Positions 38,519 through 48,553 are shown, numbered from the stretch's first letter. The stretch is 64,000 nt of DNA from Acidobacteriota bacterium (GCA_016195325.1 JACPZX010000007.1:1-64000); one strand, 5' to 3'. The notes: a model not told the origin generated them from the letters alone. Numbers and translations are program-made.

Positions 38519-41047
38519 ATGATCCGAACGCCGTCCCCGCGAACCGCCGCCTCGATCGCCCTCGCCCTCGTCGCGCCGATCGCCCTTCTGCTGGCACCGT
38601 CGCCCGCCCGCGCCGCGGCGATCCCCACCCCGAGCGAGTTCCTCAAGCTCGACATCGGGGCCGACAGGGTCCTCGCCGACTACCGGCAGATCCGCTCGTA
38701 CTTCGCGGAGCTGGATCGCCTGTCGGAGCGCGTGAAGGTGCTGGAGCTGGGGAAGACGACGCTCGGCGAGCCGATGATCATGGCGGTGATCACGAGCGAG
38801 GCGAACATGGCGAACCTCGAAAAGCTCAAGGAGAGCGCGCGGAAGCTCGCCGATCCGAGAGGCCTCACCGACGCGCAGGTGGACGCCCTCGTCCGCGAGG
38901 GGAAGACGATGCTCCTCATCACCTGCAACATTCACTCGACCGAGATCGGATCGACGCAGATGGCGATGGAGTGGGCGCACGCCCTCGCCACGGGAGACGA
39001 CGCCGAGACGAAGCGGCGTCTCTCCGAGGTCGTCCTCCTCCTCGTGCCGTCGCTGAACCCCGACGGCCAGATCATGGAGACCGAGTGGTACCGGAAGTAC
39101 CTCGGCACGAAGTACGAGGGGGGCCGGATGCCGTGGCTCTACCATCACTACACGGGCCACGACGACAACCGCGACTGGTTCATGCTGACGCAGGCCGAGA
39201 CGAAGGCGATGTCGCGCGCCGTCTACCACGAATGGTTCCCGCAGGTCTGGCTCGACGAGCACCAGATGGGATCGACGGGGCCGCGCATCTTCGTCCCCCC
39301 GTACTCAGAGCCGGTGTCCGACGCGATCCATCCGCTGATCTGGCGCGAGGTGAACCTCTTCGGCGCCCTGATGGCGTGGCGGCTCGAGCAGAAGAACAAG
39401 AGCGGCGTGATCTACGGCTACGCCTTCGACGCCTACTGGCCCGGCGGCACGAAGAACACCGCGTGGTTCAAGAACGTCTCGGGGCTCCTGACCGAGGTGG
39501 CCTCCGCGCGCCTCGCGTCGCCGATGTTCGTGGAGCCGAACGAGCTGGCCGGCGGTAGGAAGGGGCTCGTCGACTACGAGGTCCAGACGAACTTCCCGAA
39601 CCCGTGGAAGGGAGGGTGGTGGCGCCTCCGCGACATCATGGACTACGAGCGCATCGCCTCCGACGCCCTCCTCGAGGCGAGCGCCAACCGCCGCGCCGAC
39701 ATCCTGAAGGACATGGCGGCGCGCGCCCGCGCGGTGATCGCCGCGGCCGGCCCCGGCGAGGCGATCCGCATCCCGAAGGAGCAGCGCGACGGGGCGACCG
39801 CTCTGAAGCTCGGCGCGCTGATGGACGAGCACGGCGTCGAGGTCTTCTCGGCGGAGGGGGGCGATCTGTACGTCCCGCTCGCGCAGCCCTACGGCGGCTT
39901 CGCGCGGGAGATGCTCGGGACGCAGCGGTACCCGGAGGTGAAGCTCGTCCCGGGGCAGGACATCGTGCGGCCGTACGACGTCGCCGCCTGGTCTCTCCCG
40001 CTGATGATGGGCGTGACCGTCGAGAAGAGCGTGATGCCCGCGAAGGTGTCGCGCTGGACGCCGAGCGGTTCCGCGGCGCCGACCGCGGGCGCCGCCTCGC
40101 TCGCGGCGGGCGGGGCCGAGAACGCGAAGGCGGTGAACGCCGCGCTCCGGAGCGGCGGGAGCGTGACGTACCAGACGGGGATATTCTATTTCGACGAGCG
40201 CGCGGCGAGGGCCGCCTCTGGGGCCGCGAGCCCGGGGGTGAAGATGACGGCGGGGGCGGTCGCGGCGTCGGGGCTCACGAAGCTCCCGGCGCCGCGCGTC
40301 GGCCTCTACAAGCCCTGGGCGGCGTCGATGGACGAAGGGTGGACGCGGTGGCTGCTGGAGCAGTACGGCTTCGCCCCCGTCTCCCTCGACAACGCGGCGA
40401 TCGTCAAGGGGAATCTGCGGCAGAGCTTCGACGCCATCCTCCTCCCCGACATGCCCAAAGAGACGATCGCGACCGGGAAGCCGAAGCGAGAGGAAGGGGA
40501 GATGGCGTACTTCGTTGAGCTGCCTCCCGAGTACAACGGCGGGCTCGGCGCCGACGGCGCGAAGGCGCTCGTCACGTTCGTGCAGGACGGAGGGACGCTC
40601 GTCGCCTTCTCGGCCGCGAGCGACTACGTCATCGATCAGTTCAACGTCCCGGTGTCGAACACCCTGTCGAAGGCGAAGCCGTCCGAGTTCAGTTGCCCGG
40701 GATCGATCCTGCGCGCGCGCGTCATGACCGATCACCCGGTGACGCGCGGCCTTCCGGAGGAGATCGGCCTCTTCGTCGACAAGCCGATGGTGTTCGAGAC
40801 GGCGCCGCCGGCCGGGGACGTGGGGCGCCGCGTCCTCGCGACGTACCCTGACGATCCGCGCGACGTGCTCATGTCGGGGTGGATCTCGGGGGCCGACAGG
40901 CTGACGCGCCGCGCGGCGGCGGTCGCGCTGACCTACGGCAAGGGAAAGATCGTGCTCCTCGGCTTCCGCCCTCAGCACCGCGCCGAGACGAACGGGACGT
41001 TCCCGTTCGTCTTCAACTCGATCTGGTGGTCGGTCCTCCCCGAGTAG
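38519..41047 (+). CDS. Exported M14-family zinc carboxypeptidase, long form
   Basis: The 842-residue protein has a signal peptide ending near ARAAA. The M14 zinc site is clear: CNIHSTEIG (His139 and Glu142) and a later His, probably in LDEHQMG, with the substrate motif LNPDGQ. The remaining 500 residues contain a second alpha/beta domain resembling a glutamine-amidotransferase-like fold (LPAPRVGLYKPW, then RQSFDAILLPDM), as seen in other long bacterial M14 proteins. It probably hydrolyses peptides in the periplasm or outside the cell. Its stop codon abuts that of the convergent repeat protein with no gap. Confidence 0.82.
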   Translation: MIRTPSPRTAASIALALVAPIALLLAPSPARAAAIPTPSEFLKLDIGADRVLADYRQIRSYFAELDRLSERVKVLELGKTTLGEPMIMAVITSEANMANLEKLKESARKLADPRGLTDAQVDALVREGKTMLLITCNIHSTEIGSTQMAMEWAHALATGDDAETKRRLSEVVLLLVPSLNPDGQIMETEWYRKYLGTKYEGGRMPWLYHHYTGHDDNRDWFMLTQAETKAMSRAVYHEWFPQVWLDEHQMGSTGPRIFVPPYSEPVSDAIHPLIWREVNLFGALMAWRLEQKNKSGVIYGYAFDAYWPGGTKNTAWFKNVSGLLTEVASARLASPMFVEPNELAGGRKGLVDYEVQTNFPNPWKGGWWRLRDIMDYERIASDALLEASANRRADILKDMAARARAVIAAAGPGEAIRIPKEQRDGATALKLGALMDEHGVEVFSAEGGDLYVPLAQPYGGFAREMLGTQRYPEVKLVPGQDIVRPYDVAAWSLPLMMGVTVEKSVMPAKVSRWTPSGSAAPTAGAASLAAGGAENAKAVNAALRSGGSVTYQTGIFYFDERAARAASGAASPGVKMTAGAVAASGLTKLPAPRVGLYKPWAASMDEGWTRWLLEQYGFAPVSLDNAAIVKGNLRQSFDAILLPDMPKETIATGKPKREEGEMAYFVELPPEYNGGLGADGAKALVTFVQDGGTLVAFSAASDYVIDQFNVPVSNTLSKAKPSEFSCPGSILRARVMTDHPVTRGLPEEIGLFVDKPMVFETAPPAGDVGRRVLATYPDDPRDVLMSGWISGADRLTRRAAAVALTYGKGKIVLLGFRPQHRAETNGTFPFVFNSIWWSVLPE

Positions 41048-42754
41048 CTACGGCGTGACGTGCACCTGCACGACGTCGCTGAACGTCGTCCTGTGCGGGT
41101 CCTTCGAGGAGACGTTCAGGTCCTTCCCCGTGACGCGGATGAAGAGGACCGGCGAGCCCGCGTTCGCGGCGATCGCGAGCGAGCACGCCTTGCGGAGCTT
41201 CTTCGTCGGCGGGGTGTACGTCGGCGTCTTGAGAGGGGTGCTCCCGCTCGAGACGACCGTCCCCTTCGTGAACCCGGCGGTGGTCGAGACCTCGACCTTG
41301 AAGCGGTCGTAGAATCCCGGCGACCACGTCAGCGTCGGCCTCACGTTCACGGGATCGGCGCACGCGACCGTCGCGCCGGTGAGAGGAGCCGTGATCATGA
41401 TGTCGCAGGCGTCGCCGCGGCCGTCGGCGTCGGCGTCGTCCTGGCCGGGGTTGGCGAGGCCGGGGCAGTTGTCCACGTTGTCGCAGACGCCGTCGCCGTC
41501 GGCGTCACCCGCCGTGCAGCCGCCGCCCGTCCCGCCGAAGCGCTGCGCGAAGACGCCGGTGCCGTCCCCGTCCTGCGCGTAGCTCGTCCACGAGACGATG
41601 AACTGCCCGGCGTCGGCCCCGCCGATCGACGGAGTCCCCTGGCCGTTGGCGGTCGTCGTGTTGACCAGGAACTCCGAGCCCATCGGCGCGCCCGCCGTGT
41701 CGATCTGCTGCGCGAAGACGCCGCCGTTGGATCTGTCCTGGTCGTAGCTGGTCCACGCGACGACGAAGGAGTTGCCGCCGACGAGCGCGACCTTCGACCC
41801 GGTCTGGATTCCCGGAGTGTACGTGTTGATCTGGAACTCGTTTCCGAGTGCGTCGCCGTTGCCGTCGAAGAACCGGCCGAAGACGCCGCTGTAGTCCCCA
41901 TCGCCGGAGTCCCAGGTGACGACGAAGTTGCCGAGGATGTCCGACGCGATCGCGGGGTCGGCCTGGCCACCCGTGGTGAACTGGTTGACCTGCACGTCGC
42001 CGCTCGTCCCGGTGCCCGTCGAGTCGAAGGTTCGCCCGAAGACACCCGGACCGTCGCCGTCCTGTCCGAAGCTGTTCCAGACGACCATGAAGGCGCCGGC
42101 CGGCTCCATGGCCACGGCCGCCACGGACGGGTAGCCCTGGGTGTAGGTGTTCACGAGGAACTCGGCGCCGTTCGCCGCGCCGGTCGACGTGAAGCGCCGC
42201 GCGAAGATCCCCTGGCTGTAGTACCCGGCGAAGGTCTGCCAGGAGACGACGAAGTTCCCGTTCAAATCGGCCGAGACTTCGGGGTACTCCTGGCTGTCGG
42301 TCGTGGCGCCGTTCACCTGGAACTCGCCGGCCAGTGGCGCGCCGGTCGAGTCGAAGCGCCGGCCGAAGACGCCGCGCGAGTCTCCATCCTGCCCGTCGCT
42401 GTGCCAGACGACGATGAAGTTGCCGAATCCGTCCATCGCGACGGCTGGAGCCGCCTGGTCTCCCGTCGTGTAGGTGTTGACGGCGAACTCGCCCGTCTGC
42501 GGCGCCCCCGCGCTGTCGAAGAGGCGTCCCCGGATTCCCCCACCGGATCCGTCCTGGGCGTAGGCCTGCCACACCACGACGAAGTTCCCGTTTCCGTCCA
42601 CCGCCGTCGACGCGGAGAACTGGGAGCCGGTGGTGTACGTGTTGACCTGGAACTCGGAGCCGCTTGGCGAGGCGGCGCGGAGCGGCCTCGAAGCGACGGC
42701 GAGGACCACGGCGATCACGACGGCGAGGGCTGCAACGGGGCGATGGCGGCTCAT
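41048..42754 (-). CDS. Exported repeat protein with seven approx. 50-residue repeats and a thrombospondin-3-like segment
   Basis: The 568-residue protein has a signal peptide ending near ASRPLRAASP. Seven tandem repeats of roughly 50 residues follow, each with a core such as GNFVVVWQAYAQDG, then GVFGRRFDSTGAP and a spacer like GEFQVNTYTTG; each core keeps the central Trp. This pattern suggests a beta-propeller. A calcium-binding thrombospondin type-3 segment (DADGDGVCDNVDNCPG) and a C-terminal beta domain follow. Such proteins are secreted and of unknown function. The encoded repeats are diverged, so recent amplification is unlikely. Confidence 0.75.
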   Translation of the reverse strand: MSRHRPVAALAVVIAVVLAVASRPLRAASPSGSEFQVNTYTTGSQFSASTAVDGNGNFVVVWQAYAQDGSGGGIRGRLFDSAGAPQTGEFAVNTYTTGDQAAPAVAMDGFGNFIVVWHSDGQDGDSRGVFGRRFDSTGAPLAGEFQVNGATTDSQEYPEVSADLNGNFVVSWQTFAGYYSQGIFARRFTSTGAANGAEFLVNTYTQGYPSVAAVAMEPAGAFMVVWNSFGQDGDGPGVFGRTFDSTGTGTSGDVQVNQFTTGGQADPAIASDILGNFVVTWDSGDGDYSGVFGRFFDGNGDALGNEFQINTYTPGIQTGSKVALVGGNSFVVAWTSYDQDRSNGGVFAQQIDTAGAPMGSEFLVNTTTANGQGTPSIGGADAGQFIVSWTSYAQDGDGTGVFAQRFGGTGGGCTAGDADGDGVCDNVDNCPGLANPGQDDADADGRGDACDIMITAPLTGATVACADPVNVRPTLTWSPGFYDRFKVEVSTTAGFTKGTVVSSGSTPLKTPTYTPPTKKLRKACSLAIAANAGSPVLFIRVTGKDLNVSSKDPHRTTFSDVVQVHVTP

Positions 42755-42818
42755 TCTCTTCTCACTCTCCTCACGTCGGGCGGGGCCCGATCGGCGGGAC
42801 GAGGCTCAAGGGAGGTCC

Positions 42819-42824
42819 ATTGTA
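42819..42824 (-). promoter_or_regulatory. Candidate -10 box of the seven-repeat protein gene
   Basis: TACAAT on the minus strand, about 65 bp before the start. The best -35-like hexamer, TTGATG (42850-42845), is 20 bp away, longer than usual. Confidence 0.3.
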
Positions 42825-42924
42825 CGACGTGCCGGGAACCGCGGCATCAACCATTTGGCGGATCGAAAGATCCGGATGTCCCGGTGATAGCATCCGCCCC
42901 ACGTTGACCCGTGGGGAGGATTCC

Positions 42925-45900
42925 ATGCACCGTCGCCGCGTCATTCTTGCCCTTGTCTTGCTCGTGGCCGCAGTGGCACTGCCTTCCGCTGCGTCTTCCG
43001 CCTCCTCCGCCGATCCCGCCTACCAGGAGATGCGGTGGCGGCTGGTCGGCCCCTTCCGTGGAGGGTGGGCGACGGCGGTCGCAGGCGTCGCCTCGGATCC
43101 CGCCACCTATTACTTCGGCTCCGCGGACGGCGGCGTGTGGAAGACCACCGACGCCGGCGTGACGTGGCGATCTCTCTGGAGCGATCAGGGAAGCGCCTCG
43201 ATCGGCGCGCTCGCGGTCGCGCCCGGCGACGCGAACGTCATCTGGGCGGGGACGGGGCAGATCCAGCAGCGATGGGACGTCGTGGACGGCGACGGCGTCT
43301 ACCGATCGACCGACGCCGGAGCGACGTGGCGCCGCGTGGGGCTCGCCGACTCGAGGCACATCGGCGCGATCTGGGTCGATCCGCGGAGCGCGGCCGTGGC
43401 GGTGGTGGCGGCGACCGGCCATGCCTTCGGGGCGAATGCCGAGCGCGGCCTCTATCGGACGGCGGACGGAGGCGCTCACTGGGACCACGTGCTCGATCGC
43501 GGCCCCGATGTCGGCGCGGTCGACATCGCGGGGGATTCCGCGCTTCCCGACGTCCTCTACGCGTCGCTCTGGCAGATGCGGCGCCATCCGTGGCTCGACT
43601 ACTTCCAGCCGCCCGTGGGCGCCGGGAGCGGCATCGTCAAGTCGATCGACGGCGGGAAGAGCTGGTCCCCGGTGGGCGGGCAGGGGCTTCCGGCGGGCCC
43701 GCTCGGCCGCATCGAGCTCGCGGTGGCTCCCACCCGCTCGTCGAACCGCGTCTGGGCGGCGATCCACGCGGTCGCCGGCGGAGGCCTCTACAGATCCGAC
43801 GACGGGGGAGGGAGCTGGCAGAAGATCCACCCCGACGCGGGGCTCGCCTCGGCCTACACGAGCAACCTGACGCCGGACCCGAAGGATCCCGAGACGCTCT
43901 GGTTGATGGGCCGATCGATCCGCGTGTCGCGCGACGGCGGCCGCACCTTCCAGTTCGCCAAGGGCTCGCCTGGCGGCGACGACTACCACGCGCTCTGGAT
44001 CAGCCCGGCCGACTCCCGGCGCATGATCGTGGGCGCCGACCAGGGATCGGTCGTGACCCTCAACGGCGGCGAGACCTGGTCGAGCTGGTACAACCAGCCC
44101 ACCGGGCAGTTCTACCGGCTGGGGCTCGACGATCGCTTCCCCTACTGGATCTACAGCGGGCAGCAGGATTCCGGGACCGTCGGGATCGCGTCGCGAAGCG
44201 ACTACGGGCAGATCACGTTCCGCGACTGGCATCCCGTGGGCGGCGACGAGCGCGACGGCGACGTCCCCGATCCGAAGGACCCCGCAATCGTCTACGGCGC
44301 CGGGCTCGGCGGGCGCATCTCGCGATGGAACGAGCGGACCGGACAGGTGCAGAACGTCGCGCCCTGGCCCGTCTCGAGCTACGGCGCGCGTCCGGGAACC
44401 GGCCGCTACCGCTACGAGTGGATCACGCCGCTCGCGATCTCGCCGCGCCCGCCCCACGCGATCTACACCGCCGCGCAGGTCCTCTTCCGATCTCTCGACG
44501 CCGGGAAGAGCTGGGAGACGGTGAGCCCCGATCTCACGGGCGCCGACCCGAACGCCACGGGATGCGGCGCCGGCGACGCCGAGGTCCCCGTCGATCGCGC
44601 GACCGCGTGCGGCTTCGGCACGATCTTCGCCGTCACGCCGTCGCCGGCGGCCGACGGCGCCGTGTGGATGGGGACGACCAACGGCCGCGTCCTCCTGACG
44701 CGCGACGATTCGAAGACCTGGGCCGCCGTCACGCCGAAGGGGATGGCCGACTGGACCAAGATCAACCTCATCGACGCTCCGGCGCGCGACGCCGCCACCG
44801 CGTACGTCGCCGCCGATCGCCACCGGCTCGACGACTTCCGCCCGATGGCCTGGCGCACGCACGACTGGGGCGCCACGTGGGTGGAGATCGGGCATGGCCT
44901 CCCCGCGGGGGCGTGGGTCGGCGTCGTGCGCGCCGATCCGGTGCGCCCGGGGCTGCTCTACGCCGGCACGAGCCGGGGCGTCTGGGCCTCGCTCGACGAC
45001 GGCGAGAGCTGGCGGAGCCTGCAGCTCAACCTCCCGACGACGGGCGTCAACGACCTGCGGGTGCAGGGGAACGACCTCGTCGTCGCGACGGAAGGGCGCG
45101 CGATCTGGATTCTCGATCAGGTCGAGCCGCTGCGAAACGCCGCGTCGCCCGTCGCCGGAGTGAAGCTCCTGCTGCCGGCCCGCGCGTACCGCCTCCGGGG
45201 CAATCAAAACAAGGACACGCCGCTCCCGGCCGAGGAGCCGCGCGGAGAGAACCCCCCCGACGGGGCGATCCTCGACTACGTCCTTCCGGCGGGGGTCGCG
45301 GGCCCCGTCACCCTCGAGATCGCGGACGGCTCCGGGGAGGTCGTGCGGAGGTTCTCGAGCGACGATCGATCCGGGCGCCCCGAGGCGGACGTCTACTTCA
45401 CCGATCGGTTCCTCGCGGAGGGCCCCAAGATCTCGATCGCCCCCGGGCACCACCGCTTCGTCTGGAACCTCCGCTACCCCAGGCCCCGCGCCCTCGAGTA
45501 CGAGTACTCCATCGCCGCCGTCCCGGGGAAGGACACGGCCGCCCTCCCCGAGGGAGCGTTCGTCCTCCCCGGCGCCTACCGGATCCGGCTGGCCGCGGGC
45601 GCAGGCGTCTCCGAGGGGTCCCTCGACGTCGCGATGGACCCGCGCGCCGAGGTCTCGCGCGAGCCGCTCGCGCCGCTCCTCGAATTCCAGCGGAAGGTGG
45701 GAGACGCCCTCTCGCGCTCGACCGATCTGGAGAGGGAGCGCCGGAGCACGGCCAGGCTTCTCGACGCGGCGAAGGACGACCCGAAGGCGAAGGCGCTCGC
45801 GAAGAGCGTCGCGCAGCGGAAGGCCGATCTCGAGAAGCTCACCGCGAAGAGCGAGGACGACCCGGCGAAGCTCAACGGCAACCTCGCGTCGCTCGCCACG

Positions 45901-46071
45901 GATCTCGAGAGCGTCGACGCCCCGCCGACCGCGCCTCAGCGCGAGCTGCTCGAGCTCTGCGCAAAGGGGATCGCGCGATTCGACACGGCGTGGAGCGCGT
46001 TCCTCGCGGGCCCGTTCGCGGACCTCCGCCTCAAGCTCGCGAAGATCGGCGTGAAAGCCTCCGATAAGTGA
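42925..46071 (+). CDS. Exported VPS10/sortilin-like BNR-repeat protein (second)
   Basis: The 1048-residue protein starts at ATG 42925 behind GGGGAGGA and has a signal peptide (LALVLLVAAVALPSAASS). BNR motifs recur through the first 750 residues (KTTDAGVTWRSLW, RSTDAGATWRRV, RTADGGAHWDHV, SLDDGESWRSL), forming sortilin-type propellers. A beta-sandwich domain at about 760-900 (GVAGPVTLEIADGSGEVVRR) and a helical, Lys/Ala-rich C-terminus (about 920-1040) that may form a coiled coil follow. This is the common long VPS10-like class of Acidobacteriota and Bacteroidota, of unproven function. Its stop overlaps the SulP start by 4 nt. Confidence 0.82.
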   Translation: MHRRRVILALVLLVAAVALPSAASSASSADPAYQEMRWRLVGPFRGGWATAVAGVASDPATYYFGSADGGVWKTTDAGVTWRSLWSDQGSASIGALAVAPGDANVIWAGTGQIQQRWDVVDGDGVYRSTDAGATWRRVGLADSRHIGAIWVDPRSAAVAVVAATGHAFGANAERGLYRTADGGAHWDHVLDRGPDVGAVDIAGDSALPDVLYASLWQMRRHPWLDYFQPPVGAGSGIVKSIDGGKSWSPVGGQGLPAGPLGRIELAVAPTRSSNRVWAAIHAVAGGGLYRSDDGGGSWQKIHPDAGLASAYTSNLTPDPKDPETLWLMGRSIRVSRDGGRTFQFAKGSPGGDDYHALWISPADSRRMIVGADQGSVVTLNGGETWSSWYNQPTGQFYRLGLDDRFPYWIYSGQQDSGTVGIASRSDYGQITFRDWHPVGGDERDGDVPDPKDPAIVYGAGLGGRISRWNERTGQVQNVAPWPVSSYGARPGTGRYRYEWITPLAISPRPPHAIYTAAQVLFRSLDAGKSWETVSPDLTGADPNATGCGAGDAEVPVDRATACGFGTIFAVTPSPAADGAVWMGTTNGRVLLTRDDSKTWAAVTPKGMADWTKINLIDAPARDAATAYVAADRHRLDDFRPMAWRTHDWGATWVEIGHGLPAGAWVGVVRADPVRPGLLYAGTSRGVWASLDDGESWRSLQLNLPTTGVNDLRVQGNDLVVATEGRAIWILDQVEPLRNAASPVAGVKLLLPARAYRLRGNQNKDTPLPAEEPRGENPPDGAILDYVLPAGVAGPVTLEIADGSGEVVRRFSSDDRSGRPEADVYFTDRFLAEGPKISIAPGHHRFVWNLRYPRPRALEYEYSIAAVPGKDTAALPEGAFVLPGAYRIRLAAGAGVSEGSLDVAMDPRAEVSREPLAPLLEFQRKVGDALSRSTDLERERRSTARLLDAAKDDPKAKALAKSVAQRKADLEKLTAKSEDDPAKLNGNLASLATDLESVDAPPTAPQRELLELCAKGIARFDTAWSAFLAGPFADLRLKLAKIGVKASDK

Positions 46072-47720
46072 TCGGTCCCCCGAAGCTCCTCGAGAGCCTG
46101 AGGACGTACGATCGGCGCACCTTCGCGAGCGATGTCGTCGCCGGAATCACCGTCGGCCTCGTCGCGCTCCCGCTCGCGATGGCCTTCGCGATCGCGTCGG
46201 GGCTGAAGCCCGAGCAGGGGATCTACTGCGCCGTCGTCACCGGATTCCTCATCTCGGCGCTCGGGGGATCGCGCTGCCAGATCGGCGGGCCGACGGGGGC
46301 CTTCGTCGTCGTCGTGGCCGGGATCGTCGCCGAGCACGGCGTGGACGGCCTCTTCATGTGCACGATGATGGCCGGCGTCATCCTCGTCGTCCTCGGCGCG
46401 ACGGGGATGGGGACCGCGGTGAAGTTCATCCCGCGCCCCGTCGTCGTCGGCTTCACGAACGGCATCGCCGTCCTCATCGCGAGCACGCAGCTCAAGGACT
46501 TCCTCGGGCTGAAAATCGAGAACGTGCCGGGGGATTTCATCGGCCGCATCAGCTGGATCGCCGCCGGGATCGGGACGTTCTCGCCGCTGGCGGCAGTCCT
46601 CGCGACCTCGTCGGTCGTCGTCATCTTCATGACGCGCCGGTATGTGCCGCGCATCTCCGGCACCGTCCTCGTGCTCGTCGTCGGCACGGCGCTCGCCTGG
46701 GCCCTGAGCCTGCCTCTCGAGACGATCGGATCGAAGTTCGGCGGCATTCCGACGGGACTCCCTCACTTCGCCGTCCCCCGATTCCACCTGAACCTCGCGC
46801 TGCATCTCCTGTCACCGGCCATCACCATCGCGATGCTCGGCGCGATCGAGTCGCTCCTGTCGGCGGTGGTGGCCGACCGGATGTCGGGGGACAGGCACAA
46901 CCCGAACGTCGAGCTGATCGCGCAGGGAGTCGCCAATATCGCCTCGCCCCTCTTCGGCGGTCTCCCCGCGACAGGCGCCCTCGCACGGACCGCCACCAAC
47001 ATCCGCACCGGAGGGAAGACGCCGGTCGCGGGGATCGTGCACGCGATGACGCTCCTCGCGGTGCTCCTCGTCGCCGCGCCTCTCGCGCAGTTCGTCCCGA
47101 TGGCCGTTCTCGCCGGCATCTTGATGGTCGTCGCTTACACGATGGGGGAGTGGAAGGAGATCCCGCAGCTCCTGCGCCTCACGAAGCCCGAGATCTCCGT
47201 CTGGCTCGTGACCTTCCTTCTGACCGTCTTCGCCGATCTCACGGTCGCCGTCGAGGCGGGGATGATCCTCTCCGTCCTCCTCTTCATCCGGAGCGTCGCG
47301 GCGACGACGACGGTCTCGCGCGTCACCGACGATTACGTCCGCGAAGGCGTCGCCCACACGCTCCAGGACAAGGACATCCCGCCGTACGTCGCGATCTACC
47401 GGATTCACGGGCCGTTCCTCTTCGGCGCCACCGACAAACTCCACGAGGCCGTCGGCTCGATCGACGCGCAGCCTCAAATCGTCATCCTGCGGCTGCGGAA
47501 CATGACCGCCCTCGACTCGACGGGGATGCTGGCCCTCGAGGATCTCGCGGAACGCCTCCACGCCTCGGGGCGCACCCTTCTCCTGTGCGCCGCCATGGCG
47601 CAGCCCCGCGGGCTGATGCGTCAGGCCCGGTTCGCCGAGATCGTGGGGAGCGAGAACATCTGCCGGAGCGTCCTCGACGCGCTCGCCCGCGCGCGCGCGC
47701 TCCACGGAACGGCCGCCTAG
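46068..47720 (+). CDS. SulP/SLC26-family anion transporter with STAS domain
   Basis: The 550-residue protein begins at GTG 46068, overlapping the preceding stop. It has 10 or more membrane helices starting with VVAGITVGLVALPLAMAFAIASG, the conserved SulP signature region around GGPTGAFVVVVAGIVAEHG, and GGLPATGALARTATNIRTGG. A C-terminal cytoplasmic STAS domain spans about 435-540 (IVILRLRNMTALDSTGMLAL). Family members move sulfate, bicarbonate or dicarboxylates. STAS domains regulate transport. The substrate cannot be read here; bicarbonate or sulfate are both plausible. It converges with the hydrogenase-like operon, the two genes overlapping by 4 nt (CTAG). Confidence 0.88.
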   Translation: MIGPPKLLESLRTYDRRTFASDVVAGITVGLVALPLAMAFAIASGLKPEQGIYCAVVTGFLISALGGSRCQIGGPTGAFVVVVAGIVAEHGVDGLFMCTMMAGVILVVLGATGMGTAVKFIPRPVVVGFTNGIAVLIASTQLKDFLGLKIENVPGDFIGRISWIAAGIGTFSPLAAVLATSSVVVIFMTRRYVPRISGTVLVLVVGTALAWALSLPLETIGSKFGGIPTGLPHFAVPRFHLNLALHLLSPAITIAMLGAIESLLSAVVADRMSGDRHNPNVELIAQGVANIASPLFGGLPATGALARTATNIRTGGKTPVAGIVHAMTLLAVLLVAAPLAQFVPMAVLAGILMVVAYTMGEWKEIPQLLRLTKPEISVWLVTFLLTVFADLTVAVEAGMILSVLLFIRSVAATTTVSRVTDDYVREGVAHTLQDKDIPPYVAIYRIHGPFLFGATDKLHEAVGSIDAQPQIVILRLRNMTALDSTGMLALEDLAERLHASGRTLLLCAAMAQPRGLMRQARFAEIVGSENICRSVLDALARARALHGTAA

Positions 47721-48553
47721 CGCCCGGGAAGGAGCCCGCGATCGGGAGGTCGCGGAGCGCCGTCGGTCGCGCGCTCCTCCAGACGCCCGAGGAGCCTCAG
47801 GAGACCGTCCAGGATGGTCAGCGGGTGAGGCGGGCAGCCGGGGATGAACAAATCCACGGCCACGATCGAGCCCACTCCGTCGCAGATCCCGGAATTTCCC
47901 ACGAAGGGGCCGCCCGCGATGGCGCAGGCGCCCACGGCGATCACGATTTTCGGCGGGGGAACGGCCGCATAGGTCTTCTCGAGCGCGAGCTTCATGTTCT
48001 CGGAGACGGCGCCGGTGATGAGAAGGCCGTCGGCGTGCCGGGGCGAGGCGACGAACTGGATGCCGAAGCGCCCGAGATCCCAGCCGATCGTGCCGAGGAC
48101 GCTGGTGTCGGCCTCGCAGGCGTTGCACCCTCCGGCGCTCACCTGCCGGAGGCGCAGCGAGCGGCCGAAGAGCCGGCGAAGCTTTCCGTCGAGCGCCGTC
48201 GCCAGGCGCGCCTGCTCCGCCCCCTCGCCGCCGATCACGAGATCCTCCCGGCGGCGCGCCGCCATGCGGTGATCCCGGGTCTGGGTGACGGCTCCGTCCG
48301 GGCAGACCTCCACGCACCGCGCGCAGAAGACGCAGCGGCCGAGGTCGAGCGCGACCGGGCTTCCTTCGGGCCGGGAGATGGCCTCGGTCGGACACGCGGC
48401 GACGCACGCGGAGCACCCCGCCGTGCACCGCTCCTGGACCACGCGCAACGCCCCGCGGAACCGATCGGGGAGCTCGGGGGCCGGACCGTCGGGGTACTCC
48501 ATGGTCTGGCGCCCGTGGCGCAGGCGATGCAGGAGGGTCTCGAGAGCGAACAT
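47717..48553 (-). CDS. Fusion of 2[4Fe-4S] ferredoxin and NuoB/HyfI-like subunit
   Basis: The 278-residue protein joins two subunits that are separate in E. coli hydrogenases 3 and 4 (HyfH and HyfI). Residues about 40-95 carry two cluster motifs, CTAGCSACVAACP and CVFCARCVEVCP. Residues 125-250 match the small subunit with its four Cys for the proximal [4Fe-4S] cluster: GGCNACE (two), GACAIAGGPF and GCPPHP. It would pass electrons toward the large subunit at the membrane face. It is the last gene of the operon, starting 1 nt after the large-subunit stop, and has no NuoE/F/G-like partner, so NADH is not the obvious donor. Confidence 0.85.
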   Translation of the reverse strand: MFALETLLHRLRHGRQTMEYPDGPAPELPDRFRGALRVVQERCTAGCSACVAACPTEAISRPEGSPVALDLGRCVFCARCVEVCPDGAVTQTRDHRMAARRREDLVIGGEGAEQARLATALDGKLRRLFGRSLRLRQVSAGGCNACEADTSVLGTIGWDLGRFGIQFVASPRHADGLLITGAVSENMKLALEKTYAAVPPPKIVIAVGACAIAGGPFVGNSGICDGVGSIVAVDLFIPGCPPHPLTILDGLLRLLGRLEERATDGAPRPPDRGLLPGR

